A DNA stretch of 64,000 bases, from assembly GCF_000818015.1 (NCBI RefSeq), contig NZ_CP007511.1, positions 1 to 64,000 on the forward strand. The letters run 5' to 3'. Numbering within the stretch: position 1 is the first letter of the stretch; the number at the start of each line of letters is the position of its first letter. The translations under genes and the position numbers were made by a program. Below, one piece after another: positions 35,456-44,969 of this stretch. The notes beneath the pieces are model-generated. The model did no database searches. It was not told where the DNA came from and saw nothing but the letters and a program-made list of their open reading frames with translations. This stretch comes from Stutzerimonas balearica DSM 6083 (GTDB taxonomy: Bacteria; Pseudomonadota; Gammaproteobacteria; Pseudomonadales; Pseudomonadaceae).

Positions 35456-36373
35456 GTGAAGTTTCGCCACACAATGTTCGGCCTGTTGCTGGCCTGCAGC
35501 AGCATGGTGCTGGCCCCCGCCAGCTTCGCGGCGCCCAAGGCCGCGGCCACCCAGGAACTGGCTTCGGGCAGCGCACTGCTGGTCGACCTGAAGACGAACG
35601 AAGTGCTCTATTCGAGCAACCCCGGCCTGGTCGTGCCGATTGCCTCGGTGACCAAGCTGATGACCGCCATGGTGGTGCTCGACGCCAAGCTGCCGCTCGA
35701 CGAAGTGTTGCCGATCACCATCCGCGAAGTACCGGAGATGCGCGGCGTGTTCTCGCGCGTGCGCATCGGCAGCGAGGTCAGCCGGCGCGAGATGCTGCTG
35801 ATGACGCTGATGTCCTCGGAGAACCGCGCCGCGGCCAGCCTGGCGCACCACTACCCCGGTGGCTACAGCGCCTTCATCCAGGCAATGAACGCCAAGGCGC
35901 GTGCGCTGGGCATGCGCGACACCCGCTACGTCGAGCCGACCGGCCTGTCGGAGCAGAACGTGTCGAGCGCCAACGACCTGGTCAAGCTGCTGCGCGCAAG
36001 CCAGAACTACCCGTTGCTGAGCCAGTTCAGCTCGACCCGCGAGAAGACCGTGGCCTTCCGCAAGCCCAGCTACACCCTGGGCTTTCGCAACACCAATGCC
36101 CTGGTGCGCAAGCCCAACTGGGACATCCAACTGACCAAGACCGGCTTCACCAACGCCGCCGGCCATTGTCTGGTGATGCGCACCCGCATGAACGGCCGGC
36201 CGGTGGCCTTCGTGGTGCTCGATGCGTTCGGCAAGTACACCCACATGGCCGATGCCAATCGCCTGAAGAAGTGGATCGAGACCGGCACCATTACCCCCGT
36301 GCCAGCGGCGGCGCTGGCCTACAAGCAGCAGAAGATGGCGCAGCGCCAGGGCCTGTTGCAGGCGGCGCAGTAA
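35456..36373 (+). CDS. pbpG: D-alanyl-D-alanine endopeptidase (PBP7-type)
   Basis: Periplasmic serine peptidase that cleaves peptidoglycan cross-links. It is about 305 aa, with a signal peptide ([20 protein letters not shown]). The penicillin-binding motifs are S-V-T-K (IASVTKLM), S-E-N ([11 protein letters not shown]) and K-T-G ([11 protein letters not shown]). The start is GTG 35456 (KFRHTMFG) or ATG 35474 six codons later; I prefer the GTG because it adds the basic n-region. A hairpin at 36384-36419 follows. Confidence 0.92.
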   Translation: MKFRHTMFGLLLACSSMVLAPASFAAPKAAATQELASGSALLVDLKTNEVLYSSNPGLVVPIASVTKLMTAMVVLDAKLPLDEVLPITIREVPEMRGVFSRVRIGSEVSRREMLLMTLMSSENRAAASLAHHYPGGYSAFIQAMNAKARALGMRDTRYVEPTGLSEQNVSSANDLVKLLRASQNYPLLSQFSSTREKTVAFRKPSYTLGFRNTNALVRKPNWDIQLTKTGFTNAAGHCLVMRTRMNGRPVAFVVLDAFGKYTHMADANRLKKWIETGTITPVPAAALAYKQQKMAQRQGLLQAAQ

Positions 36374-36383
36374 GCGTTACATC

Positions 36384-36419
36384 GGCAGTGCTCGCCGCCG
36401 TGTGGCCGCGAGCACTGCC
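36384..36419 (+). terminator. Hairpin after pbpG
   Basis: Perfect 12-bp stem GGCAGTGCTCGC (36384-36395) with GCGAGCACTGCC (36408-36419) around a 12-base loop, starting 11 bases after the pbpG stop. It lacks a T-tract, so it may be a Rho-dependent or 3'-stabilising structure rather than an intrinsic terminator. Confidence 0.55.
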
Positions 36420-36543
36420 AACGCTTGACGAGTGGGGATAGGCTTGATGGCGAAGCGGGCAGCCTGCGCGGCTGCCCTCGGTCGTCCGGCTCGCCGGTGT
36501 TCCTGCCGGCGCCAGCGCTACCGGCCGGTCAGGTGAGTGCTGT

Positions 36544-36870
36544 TCAGATGCCGCCGAGCCGCTGCACGGTAAGGAAGAACACCAACAGCACGCTGTTGAT
36601 CGCCCAGGCGGCGGTCAGCAGTCGGGCCATGTCGCCGTAGAGCCTGTTGCGCACGTTATCGGCGCACAGCCAGATCTCCCCGATGATCCACGCCGTGTAG
36701 CCGAGGATCAGGCCGAACATCATCAGGTTGGTACTCAGCGAAGCGCCGTTGAAGTAGCCGAACAGGGCCATGCCCCAGAGCACCTGGCTGGGGATCACCC
36801 CGTAGAGCCAGAACACCACGCCCAGCGGGCGCTTGATCATCATGAAAGCCAGCGGAGAAGACGATTTCAT
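36544..36870 (-). CDS. Small membrane protein, function unknown
   Basis: 108-aa protein with three hydrophobic helices: about 15-36 (PLGVVFWLYGVIPSQVLWGM), 46-68 and 80-104. The loop around 70-80 (LCADNVRNRLYG) faces one side. It has no signal cleavage site. SD-like aggagg sits just before ATG 36870. It is flanked by the pbpG terminator and pgm, and appears monocistronic. I do not recognise the family. Confidence 0.75.
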   Translation of the reverse strand: MKSSSPLAFMMIKRPLGVVFWLYGVIPSQVLWGMALFGYFNGASLSTNLMMFGLILGYTAWIIGEIWLCADNVRNRLYGDMARLLTAAWAINSVLLVFFLTVQRLGGI

Positions 36871-37065
36871 GGCTGCGATCCTCCTTGGGAAAGCCGGGCG
36901 CCGCGACTGCGAGCGGCTGTTGCAGCGGGCCGGCGGCCCGGTGCGCTTGCCTTCAATCTAGTCCTCGCCAGGGTGCGGCGCAATGTCGCGTCGGACGAAC
37001 GTGTGCAAATGTTTCAGCCGCACGAGCCGAGTCCGCACGCGCCGTGCCCGGCGAACCCGCCGGGA

Positions 37066-38730
37066 TCAGCCGGCCAGCACCGAGTCCACCAGCGCCTTGG
37101 CCTCGGCCTGGATGCGCGCCAGGTGCGCTTCGCCCTCGAAGCTCTCGGCGTAGATCTTGTACACGTCCTCGGTGCCGGACGGCCGCGCGGCGAACCAGCC
37201 GTTCGCCGTTTCCACCTTCAGCCCGCCGATGGCTGCGCCGTTGCCCGGTGCCTCGGTGAGGATGCGCGTGATCGGCTGGCCGGCCAGCTCCTTCGCCGAG
37301 ACCTGCGAGGCCGACAGTTTGCCCAGGCGTGCCTTCTGCTCGCGATTGGCCGCGGCGTCGATGCGCTGGTACACCGGCGCGCCGAAGCGGTCGGTCAGCG
37401 CCCTGTAGCGTTCGCTCGGGTCCTTGCCGGTGACTGCGGTGATTTCCGCGGCCAGCAGGCCGAGGATCAGCCCGTCCTTGTCGGTGGACCAGGCGCCGCC
37501 CCTCTTGTCGAGGAACGAAGCGCCGGCCGACTCCTCACCGCCGAAGCCCAGGCTGCCATCCATCAGGCCGTCGACGAACCACTTGAAGCCCACCGGTACC
37601 TCCACCAGACGGCGGTCGATGCCGGCGGCAACACGGTCGATCATCGACGAAGACACCAGCGTCTTGCCGATGCCGGCCTCGGCGCTCCAGCCCGGGCGAT
37701 GGGTGAACAGATACTCGATGGCCACCGCCAGGTAATGGTTGGGGTTCATCAGCCCGCCGGAGCGGGTGACGATGCCGTGGCGGTCGTGGTCGGTGTCGCA
37801 GGCGAAGGCCACGTCGAAGCGGTCCTTGTTCTCGATCAGCCCGGCCATGGCGTGCGGCGAGCTGCAGTCCATGCGGATCTTGCCGTCCCAGTCCAGGCGC
37901 ATGAAGCGGAAGGTCGGGTCGACCACCGTGGACAGCACCTCCAGCGGCAGGCCGAAGCGCTCGGCGATGCGCGGCCAATAGTGCACACCGGCGCCGCCCA
38001 GCGGGTCGACAGCGAACTTCAGGCCCGAGCCGCGGATGGCGTCGAGGTCGATCACCCGCTCGAGCCCGCCGACATAGGCGTCGATGAAATCGAAGCGCTG
38101 GGTGGTGGCGGCCTTGAGCGCCTGGCGGTAATCCATGCGCTTGACGCCATCGAGACCGGCGACCAGCAGCGCATTGGCGCGTTCCTGAATCCACTTGGTC
38201 ACGCCGGTGTCGGCCGGGCCGCCATTGGTGGGGTTGTACTTGAAGCCGCCATCGCCCGGCGGGTTGTGCGACGGCGTGATGACGATGCCGTCGGCCAGCC
38301 CGCTCGCGCGGCCGCGGTTGTAGCTGAGGATCGCGTTGGAGATCGCCGGGGTCGGGGTATAGCCCGGCTCGCCGCCGGTTTCCGGGCAACCGGCGTCGAT
38401 GCACGTCTCGATGCCGTTGGCCGCCAGCACTTCCAGTGCCGAGACGAACGCCGGCTCGGACAGCGCATGGGTGTCCATGCCCATGAACAGCGGGCCGTCG
38501 ATGCCTTCCTGGCGGCGGTAATCGCAGATCGCCTGGGTGGTGGCGAGGATGTGCCACTCGTTGAAGCTGCCCTTGAGCGAGGAACCGCGGTGCCCGGAGG
38601 TGCCGAATGCCACTTGCTGCGCCGGGTCGGACGGGTCCGGCCGGTCGCTGTAGTAGCGCGCCACCAGGCGCGGCAGGTGGGTCAGGCTGTGCGGGTCGGG
38701 CAGGCGTCCGGCGTTGGGGGCGAGGCTCAT
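37066..38730 (-). CDS. pgm: Phosphoglucomutase (alpha-D-glucose specific)
   Basis: Interconverts glucose 1-phosphate and glucose 6-phosphate. The 554-aa product has the phosphohexomutase domains: the phosphoserine loop [16 protein letters not shown], the Mg loop DTDHDRHG, the sugar-binding GEESAG and the phosphate-binding [22 protein letters not shown] start is also typical. It supplies UDP-glucose precursors that galE and the galactofuranose cluster downstream in the window would use. Monocistronic. Confidence 0.96.
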   Translation of the reverse strand: MSLAPNAGRLPDPHSLTHLPRLVARYYSDRPDPSDPAQQVAFGTSGHRGSSLKGSFNEWHILATTQAICDYRRQEGIDGPLFMGMDTHALSEPAFVSALEVLAANGIETCIDAGCPETGGEPGYTPTPAISNAILSYNRGRASGLADGIVITPSHNPPGDGGFKYNPTNGGPADTGVTKWIQERANALLVAGLDGVKRMDYRQALKAATTQRFDFIDAYVGGLERVIDLDAIRGSGLKFAVDPLGGAGVHYWPRIAERFGLPLEVLSTVVDPTFRFMRLDWDGKIRMDCSSPHAMAGLIENKDRFDVAFACDTDHDRHGIVTRSGGLMNPNHYLAVAIEYLFTHRPGWSAEAGIGKTLVSSSMIDRVAAGIDRRLVEVPVGFKWFVDGLMDGSLGFGGEESAGASFLDKRGGAWSTDKDGLILGLLAAEITAVTGKDPSERYRALTDRFGAPVYQRIDAAANREQKARLGKLSASQVSAKELAGQPITRILTEAPGNGAAIGGLKVETANGWFAARPSGTEDVYKIYAESFEGEAHLARIQAEAKALVDSVLAG

Positions 38731-38970
38731 GGGGCGGTCCTTTCTCGAAGTGACGATGCGCCGGCCCTCCGGGCCGGTTGCGGTGCGAATGAAACGCCAG
38801 TCGGCGTCGTTTATCCAGAGCTAAGACCGCGGCGATCGTCGCGGTTCCCCAGCCGCCCTGCCCAGCGCGGTGGGCAGCCTGTGCCTACGCCCGTCGTGCG
38901 GCCGGAACCTGGCCCGCCGCCCCCTGCTCTGCTGCTTGAGCACCCCGCTCATGCCAACCGGAGAGCAGCC

Positions 38971-39171
38971 ATGAACGTTGAACAACGCATCCGCCAGCAC
39001 GCCTACGAGATCTGGGAATCCGAAGGCCGCCCCGAGGGCCAGGAAGCCGACCACTGGCAGCGCGCCCGCGACGAGATCGAGCCCTTCTACAAGGAAGGCA
39101 ACGCCGAGGCCGGCAGCATCGAAAGCAGCGTCGCCATTCCCATGCCGCGTTCGGGCGATGGCGAGCGATAG
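38971..39171 (+). CDS. DUF2934 protein
   Basis: 66-aa soluble protein. The N-terminal IRQHAYEIWESEGRPEGQEADHW is the DUF2934 motif, a short helical domain of unknown role seen in stress-related loci. ATG 38971 follows the SD-like gagagcagcc. The C-terminal tail (ESSVAIPMPRSGDGER) is disordered-looking. It ends one base before the convergent LysR gene. Confidence 0.82.
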   Translation: MNVEQRIRQHAYEIWESEGRPEGQEADHWQRARDEIEPFYKEGNAEAGSIESSVAIPMPRSGDGER

Positions 39172-40068
39172 CTAGCGCGCCGGGCTGCCCAGGCGTTCGC
39201 CGAGGTAGTCGAGAAAGCAGGTGATGCGCGAGGCCAGCGCGGTGTTGCGGTAGTACACCGCGTTGATCGGCTGGCGCACGTCGACGCGCTGCGCGGCGAG
39301 CACTTCCACCAGAGCGCCGCGCGCGCGATCACCGGCGGTCATGAAATCCGACAGGCAGGCCAGCCCTTCGCCGGCCAGCGCCAGCGCGCGCACGGTATCG
39401 CCGCTGGAGGCCCGCAGCGCCGGGCTGATCCGCCAGCTTTCGCCCTGTGCGTGCCGCAGTGGCCAGTCGTTGAGGCTGTCCGGCTCGGTGAAGCCGATCA
39501 GGCTGTGCGCGGCGAGCGCCTCGACCTGCTGCGGCGTGCCATGCCGGGCCAGGTAGGCCGGGCTGGCCAGCACACGGCGCAGGGTGTGGCACAGCGGCCG
39601 CGCATGCAGGCTGGAATCGGGCAGCGGGCCGAGGCGAATGGCCAGGTCGGTGCGCCGCTCCAGCAGGTCGATGATGCGGTCGTCGCTGTACAGCTCCAGC
39701 TCGATCTGTGGATAGCGCGCACGGAAATCGCCGATCAGCGGCACGATCACGTGCAGCATGAACGGCGCGGCGGTATTGACCCGCAACCGCCCGGCCGGCG
39801 CCTGGCGCCGCAGCGCCATCTGCTCCTCGGCCTGCTCGACGCTGGCGAGGATACGGCGCGCCTGGGCGAGAAACACCTCGCCCTCCTCGGTCAGCTCCAG
39901 ACGCCGCGTGGTGCGCCGCAGCAGGGTCACCGCGAGCTTGTCTTCCAGGCGGCTCAAGGCGCGGCTGATACCGGACGCGGTCTGCTGCAGCTGCTCGGCC
40001 GCGGCGCTGAACGAGCCGCTGTCGACCACGCTGACAAAGGCCTGCATTTCCTCGAGGCTGGTCTTCAT
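39172..40068 (-). CDS. LysR-type regulator of the divergent MFS gene
   Basis: 298-aa transcription factor with an N-terminal winged helix (1-60, FVSVVDSGSFSAAAEQL, SGISRALSRLEDKL) and a periplasmic-binding-like effector domain (90-295). ATG 40068 is chosen because MKTSLEEMQAFV begins the HTH; the frame extends further upstream into the divergent promoter. It is transcribed away from the MFS gene across 97 bases, the usual layout for a LysR and its target. Effector unknown. Confidence 0.9.
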   Translation of the reverse strand: MKTSLEEMQAFVSVVDSGSFSAAAEQLQQTASGISRALSRLEDKLAVTLLRRTTRRLELTEEGEVFLAQARRILASVEQAEEQMALRRQAPAGRLRVNTAAPFMLHVIVPLIGDFRARYPQIELELYSDDRIIDLLERRTDLAIRLGPLPDSSLHARPLCHTLRRVLASPAYLARHGTPQQVEALAAHSLIGFTEPDSLNDWPLRHAQGESWRISPALRASSGDTVRALALAGEGLACLSDFMTAGDRARGALVEVLAAQRVDVRQPINAVYYRNTALASRITCFLDYLGERLGSPAR

Positions 40069-40165
40069 TGTTGAGCCCAAGTCAAATGTGTTTGGCGGAT
40101 TGGCCGGTTTTTCCGCAGGAGTGTGGCTTCGATACTGCGCGCCTTCAACAGACCCGGAGCCAATC

Positions 40166-41362
40166 ATGCCCCTTGCCCTGCTTGCGCTGACGCTCAGCGC
40201 GTTTGCCATCGGCACCACGGAATTCGTCATCGTCGGCCTGCTACCCACCATCGCCAGCGACCTCGGCGTCGCCCTGCCCTCGGCCGGCCTGCTGGTCAGC
40301 CTCTATGCGCTCGGCGTGGCGGTCGGCGCGCCGCTGCTCACCGCGCTGACCGGCCGTCTGCCGCGCAAGGCGCTGCTGCTCGGCCTGATGCTGCTGTTCA
40401 CCGCCGGTAACCTGTTGGCCTGGCAGGCACCAGGCTACGAATCGCTGGTGTTGGCGCGCATCGTCACCGGCCTCGCCCATGGCGTGTTCTTCTCCATCGG
40501 CTCGACCATCGCCACCAATCTGGTGCCGAAGGAAAAGGCTGCCAGCGCCATCGCCACCATGTTCACCGGCCTCACCGTGGCCCTGGTCACCGGCGTGCCG
40601 CTGGGCACCTTCATCGGCCAGCACTTCGGCTGGCGCGAGACCTTTCTGGCGGTGTCCGCCCTCGGTGTGCTGGCCTTTGTCGGCAGCCTGCTGTTCGTGC
40701 CGCGCGGCATTCGACACAGCCCGCCGGCATCGCTGTTGACCCAGCTTGGCGTGCTCCGCCAGCCGCGCCTGCTGCTGGTGTACGCGATGACCGCCCTCGG
40801 CTACGGCGGCAGCTTCACCGCCTTTACCTTTCTCGCCCCGATCCTGCAGGACATCAGCGGCTTCAGCGCCAACGCGGTGAGCCTGGTGTTGCTGGTCTAT
40901 GGCGTATCGGTGGCGGTCGGCAATATCTGGGGCGGCAAGCTGGCCGACCGCCGCGGGCCGATCGGCGCGCTGAAGCTGATCTTCGTCCTGCTCGCCGCCG
41001 TTCTGCTGGTGCTGACCTTCACTGCCGGCAACCCCTGGCTGGCCCTGGCGACCGTACTGCTCTGGGGCGCCGTCGCCTTCGGCAACGTGCCGGGGCTGCA
41101 GCTCTATGTCGTGCGGCAGGCCGAGCGTTACAGCCCGCAGGCGGTGGACGTCGCCTCGGGCCTGAACATCGCCGCGTTCAACCTCGGCATTGCCGGCGGC
41201 GCCTGGCTGGGCGGGCATATCGTCGCCGGGCTCGGCCTGATCCACACCGCCTGGATCGGTGCGCTGGTGGTGCTGCTGGCACTCGCATTGACCGCCTGGG
41301 CCGGTCGCCTCGACCGGCATGGCCCTGCCGAAGCGGCGCCGGACGGCGCCTGGGCCGGCTGA
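40166..41362 (+). CDS. MFS transporter (DHA1/AraJ-like)
   Basis: 398-aa inner-membrane permease with about 12 hydrophobic helices. The N-terminus LSAFAIGTTEFVIVGLLPTIASDLGVALPSAG is typical of the AraJ/YdhP/PbuE group of DHA1 exporters, which move sugars or purine derivatives outward. The motif A loop reads GRLPRKALLLG. Start ATG 40166; longer frames run into the LysR promoter. Probable LysR target. Substrate unknown. Confidence 0.88.
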   Translation: MPLALLALTLSAFAIGTTEFVIVGLLPTIASDLGVALPSAGLLVSLYALGVAVGAPLLTALTGRLPRKALLLGLMLLFTAGNLLAWQAPGYESLVLARIVTGLAHGVFFSIGSTIATNLVPKEKAASAIATMFTGLTVALVTGVPLGTFIGQHFGWRETFLAVSALGVLAFVGSLLFVPRGIRHSPPASLLTQLGVLRQPRLLLVYAMTALGYGGSFTAFTFLAPILQDISGFSANAVSLVLLVYGVSVAVGNIWGGKLADRRGPIGALKLIFVLLAAVLLVLTFTAGNPWLALATVLLWGAVAFGNVPGLQLYVVRQAERYSPQAVDVASGLNIAAFNLGIAGGAWLGGHIVAGLGLIHTAWIGALVVLLALALTAWAGRLDRHGPAEAAPDGAWAG

Positions 41363-41412
41363 TCGGCCGCCTTTTCGCCAAGCAGGTGACAGGTGAGTAG
41401 CGCATCGGCGCC

Positions 41413-41943
41413 CTACTCGCCCGCGCCCGGCACCTTCACCCCGGCCAGCGCGGAGCGCCCGCCACCGGCGGCCGCGGAGATGACGCTGAAACTGCCATCG
41501 GTCTCCAGCACCACGGCCTCGATGCCCTCCAGCGACGCCGAGCCGCTGGCGCGCACCGCCGCACGTACCTCCGCCTCGGCCACCCGCGCCTTGCGCAACG
41601 CCTCGCCGAGAAAGCGGCCCCGGTAGAACAGCAGCGCCGGCTCGCCGGTGACCAGTTTGCGCACCCAGGCCACCCGCACGCTGGACCAGGTCACCGCGTA
41701 CTGCAACGCGATCAGCGACGCCAGCGCCAGCACGCCCTGCGCCAGCGACACCTCGCGGCTCAGCAGAATGGTCGCAAAGGTCGACCCCAGCGCCACGGTG
41801 ACGACCAGATCGAAGGCATTCATCTTCGACAACGTCCGCCGCCCCGAAACGCGCAACAACAGCACCAGGCTGACATAGGCCAGCACGCCCACCACCAGCG
41901 TGCGAATCAGCGTCGTTGCGCTACTGAAAAACATGCCTTCCAC
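41413..41943 (-). CDS. DUF421 (YcaP/YetF-type) membrane protein
   Basis: About 177 aa, with three N-terminal helices (10-90) and a cytoplasmic DUF421 domain (RRTLSKMNAFDLVVTVALGSTFATILLSREVSLAQG, PALLFYRGRFLGEALRKARV). SD GGAGG at 41950-41954 (minus) lies 5 bases before GTG 41943, which I take as the start; ATG 41934 and GTG 41949 are alternatives. Role in membrane/spore physiology is only known from distant relatives. The Ala/Gly-rich C-terminus is unusual. Borders the AT-rich island. Confidence 0.85.
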   Translation of the reverse strand: MEGMFFSSATTLIRTLVVGVLAYVSLVLLLRVSGRRTLSKMNAFDLVVTVALGSTFATILLSREVSLAQGVLALASLIALQYAVTWSSVRVAWVRKLVTGEPALLFYRGRFLGEALRKARVAEAEVRAAVRASGSASLEGIEAVVLETDGSFSVISAAAGGGRSALAGVKVPGAGE

Positions 41944-42054
41944 GATCACCTCCGCAACACAATAAAATATCTATCCACTTTTTCAACGATGGAATAATAT
42001 CCCAAGCGATAGCAATAAATATTTGTATATGTATAGCTTATTTTAGGAATGCTT

Positions 42055-43554
42055 ATGTCAAGTTCTAAATACGGGGAACTGCTGACCGCGTTGCGCTTTA
42101 GAGAGTCAGCGGTGTCTAATAGAAGTATTCTTTTAAGCGCCGAAAGCGATAGAGGGCGTCTTCTGTTTTGTCCTGCATTCCGTAGGCTTCAGCAAAAAGC
42201 TCAAGTATTTTCTCTTGAATCAAACGCTGCGGTAAGAAGCAGGCTGACACACTCATTAGAGGTATCTCAAACCGGAAGGTATATAGCCGATGAGATTACC
42301 ATAAGGCTACTAGAGAATGGGCTAGCTACCCAACAAGAGTGCTTCGCTATTGCAACTTTCGTAGAGACGGCTTGCTTGATGCACGATATAGGAAATCCTC
42401 CCTTTGGTCATTTTGGAGAGGCAGCGATTGCGCAATGGTTTTCGCAGCAAGGGCCTGCAATACTTAAAAAGCTATTTTGTTCAAATGCTGATGGGTTGAT
42501 AGATGAAGATAAATGGCATGTTTTAAGTCCTCAATTACAATCTGCCTTATTTGATTTCATTGAGTTTGATGGGAACCCGCAAGGATTAAGGGTAGTGGCG
42601 AAGCTGCAAAAAAACTCTGATATTTATGGTTTGAATCTAACAAAAACGACGCTCGCATCATACTTAAAATATATTAGAGAAAGTGGTGAGGCTGCGAGCA
42701 GTCAAAAGCCGTTCATGAAAAAAGCAGGATTCTTTTCGACGGAAAGAGATTTAATACAGAGTATTTGGCATGATCTTGGCTATTCAGCCCCTCAAAGATT
42801 CCCTCTCGCTTACATCATGGAGGCGGCGGATGATATTGCATACTGTATAAGTGATTTGGAAGATTCTATCGAAAAAAATCTTTTAAACAAAAATAAAGCT
42901 TTCGGAGAATTACATAGTGAATGGATGTGCGAAGAAAATAACGAAGAGAATGAGTACACCTTAATTGCTGATTTGTTTGAGTGGGCTCAGTGGGAAAAAA
43001 AGGATGGTCAACCATTTACGTTTACCGATTTTAGAACACATTTAAATAGGATTCTTGTTAAGCGTGCAACTGAAAGCTATATACAAAATCACGAAAAAAT
43101 ATTGGCTGGGGAGCTTGAGTCTTTGATACCCGAATCTTCAGCTGAAGGTAAAGTGCTAAAGCTCTTAAAAAAATATTGTCGCGAAAATGTTTACTGCCAT
43201 GTTTCGGTGCAAAAAACGGAATTGGCTGGCTATAAAGCAATTTCAGGTCTGCTAGATAACTTTAAGGTGCTTTTGGAATGCGATGCCGAACGATTTGCGT
43301 GTGCCCTTAATTATAATACTAATAAAGATTGTAACGGTAGAAAAATAATTGTTGAGAATAAGCTTTTAGTAATTTTTCCAAAAAACTATAAAGAAGTATA
43401 CGAGGAGGAGGTCCGCTTGTTAGATCTTTCTAAAGATTCAGATAGGATCAAAGAGTGGAACTTGAGAGCGCACTTAATAACTGATTTTATATCGGGAATG
43501 ACAGACGACTATTCGATGAAGACTTACCAGTCTTTGTCAGGTATTAAGGTTTAA
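42055..43554 (+). CDS. dgt: HD-domain dGTP triphosphohydrolase, Dgt family
   Basis: Predicted to hydrolyse dGTP (or another dNTP) to the nucleoside and triphosphate. The 499-aa product has the Dgt entry motif SDRGRLLFCPAFRRLQQKAQVF (32-53), R63 and H66 in RSRLTHSLEV, the HD pair H110-D111 in CLMHDIGNPPFGHFGE, and a later metal Asp in MEAADDIAYCISD. Length matches E. coli Dgt (about 505 aa). ATG 42055 fits the SD AGGA at 42045-42048; ATG 42049 is too close. Codons are strongly AT-rich (about 40 percent GC by eye), unlike neighbours, which suggests transfer. TAATG overlap with the next gene. Confidence 0.88.
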   Translation: MSSSKYGELLTALRFRESAVSNRSILLSAESDRGRLLFCPAFRRLQQKAQVFSLESNAAVRSRLTHSLEVSQTGRYIADEITIRLLENGLATQQECFAIATFVETACLMHDIGNPPFGHFGEAAIAQWFSQQGPAILKKLFCSNADGLIDEDKWHVLSPQLQSALFDFIEFDGNPQGLRVVAKLQKNSDIYGLNLTKTTLASYLKYIRESGEAASSQKPFMKKAGFFSTERDLIQSIWHDLGYSAPQRFPLAYIMEAADDIAYCISDLEDSIEKNLLNKNKAFGELHSEWMCEENNEENEYTLIADLFEWAQWEKKDGQPFTFTDFRTHLNRILVKRATESYIQNHEKILAGELESLIPESSAEGKVLKLLKKYCRENVYCHVSVQKTELAGYKAISGLLDNFKVLLECDAERFACALNYNTNKDCNGRKIIVENKLLVIFPKNYKEVYEEEVRLLDLSKDSDRIKEWNLRAHLITDFISGMTDDYSMKTYQSLSGIKV

Positions 43555-44126
43555 TGAAAGTGATTGACGCAGGCCATCCTTATTGGCATGTCAGGCGACT
43601 CGTAGACGAGTGCGATGGCAAGATAAATTTTTTGAATTTTAGCTATTATAGATATACCCCTCAGAGCTTAACAGATGAGCGGAAAGAATTTAAATTGCCT
43701 GTTGCCGATTTTATGCAAGAAATCAATATGTCCAGATTGTTATTGTCGGCGCCAGTAGGCTATGAGTTAGCAATTCATTCCCTTGTGCATCTGCGAGAGG
43801 GATCGATTGCACATATACCTATGGCGGATATGTCAAGTCAATCATTAGCAAAATTAGCTAAATACAGAGACTATCTTGATTTCGCTCATAGGCAGCAATT
43901 TTCTTGGTACAAGAGCGGTCGCTCTTTTCATGGATATGGCAACGCGCTAATTGCTGAGGCTGACTGGTCTGCATATATGGGGAAGCTCTTGCTTGCGAAC
44001 GAGCCGGGCATGCCGCCAGTAGTCGACCCTCGTTGGGTTGGGCACCGACTTATCGGTGGGTACGCAGCACTAAGATGGACAAAAAACACCGAGCATTACA
44101 AAGAGACGCCAAAGAAAACCAGTTGA
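43554..44126 (+). CDS. Dgt-associated 190-aa protein, possible primase-like fold
   Basis: I do not recognise this protein with certainty. Its start overlaps the dgt stop by one base (TAATG), so the two are coupled and probably work together. Residues 121-128 read SGRSFHGY, like the S-x-H motif II of archaeo-eukaryotic primase (PrimPol/RepB') folds. Residues 157-183 hold D158 and R/K residues (DPRWVGHRLIGGYAALRW) in a spacing reminiscent of motif III. A single Asp (D92, in IPMADM) could be motif I, where two acidic residues are usual. So nucleotide or DNA-end binding is possible and polymerase activity is doubtful. Same AT-rich codon use as dgt. Confidence 0.8.
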   Translation: MKVIDAGHPYWHVRRLVDECDGKINFLNFSYYRYTPQSLTDERKEFKLPVADFMQEINMSRLLLSAPVGYELAIHSLVHLREGSIAHIPMADMSSQSLAKLAKYRDYLDFAHRQQFSWYKSGRSFHGYGNALIAEADWSAYMGKLLLANEPGMPPVVDPRWVGHRLIGGYAALRWTKNTEHYKETPKKTS

Positions 44127-44230
44127 TGATTAATAGGGGAATAGAGGATTTATTTACCTTTCTCGTGACTAGCTAAGATGGAGTCTGTCACGCTTATTCA
44201 GCGTATGCCTCAATTGCACTAGGTAAAACC

Positions 44231-44797
44231 ATGCAGCTAACAACCCTCCTCGTCCCCACCTACACCCAAATGCTCAAAACCCTCTCCGGCTGGCTAAAGA
44301 AGGCGCAGGCCCAGCTGCCGGAAGCGGAGGCGCAGGCGTTGTTAGCCGCGCGGCTGGCGCCGGATATGTTTCCGCTGTCGACGCAGGTTCGTTTTGCCTG
44401 CGTGCAGGCGCGCGAGGCGGTGTGCCGGCTGAGGGGCGAGGCGTTCCCGGCCGCGATCAACGAGCTGCTGGACGAGGGGCGGCAGGCGGGGGAGCGGCCG
44501 GGCACGCTGGCCGATGCCTATGCCCGGATCGATGAGACGGTGGCGTTGCTCGACGGTCTTGCCGCCGATGCGCTGGATATAGATGCGGGCAAGCCGATCG
44601 CCCATGAGCTGGCCAACGGGATGATTTTCGACCTGACCGCGGAGCAATACGCGCGTGATTGGACGTTGGCGCAGTTCTATTTCCACGTGATGACGGCTTA
44701 TTCGATCTTGCGTAACCAGGGGATCGAGCTGGGCAAGGCCGACTACGTGGCGCACATGCTGCCCTATCTGCGCCCGGAAACGATTCCCAAGGGTTGA
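44231..44797 (+). CDS. DUF1993 domain protein
   Basis: 188-aa soluble, mostly helical protein in the DinB-like DUF1993 family (YTQMLKTLSGWLKKAQAQ, LAPDMFPLSTQVRFACVQARE, FYFHVMTAYSILRNQGIELGKADYV). Members often have a His/Asp metal site; here D46 region and His (YFHVMTAYSILR) are candidates. Function unknown. GC content returns to the chromosomal norm inside this gene, marking the right edge of the AT-rich island. Confidence 0.85.
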   Translation: MQLTTLLVPTYTQMLKTLSGWLKKAQAQLPEAEAQALLAARLAPDMFPLSTQVRFACVQAREAVCRLRGEAFPAAINELLDEGRQAGERPGTLADAYARIDETVALLDGLAADALDIDAGKPIAHELANGMIFDLTAEQYARDWTLAQFYFHVMTAYSILRNQGIELGKADYVAHMLPYLRPETIPKG

Positions 44798-44969
44798 CCA
44801 TCGCGCCCCTCAACCAGGGCACCGATGGCCTCCAGAGACGGCCCCTCTACTCAGGCGGGCCGGCCCGCAGGAGAGCCACGCACGAGCGCCCGTCACCTCG
44901 TGCCCGCCGCGCCGAACGCGTCCCCCCTCACCCCGGTCGGACTCTAGACAGCCACCGGGAGATACCTGC

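Noticed and set aside
36973..39171. 732-codon frame antisense to pgm joined to the DUF2934 gene
   Set aside because: Most of it is the complement of pgm. Only the last 66 codons, starting at 38971, look like a real protein.
41950..44230. A tRNA or att duplication at the island edges
   Set aside because: I looked for a tRNA gene, integrase or direct repeats at either end of the AT-rich cassette and found none. Its mode of entry is unknown.
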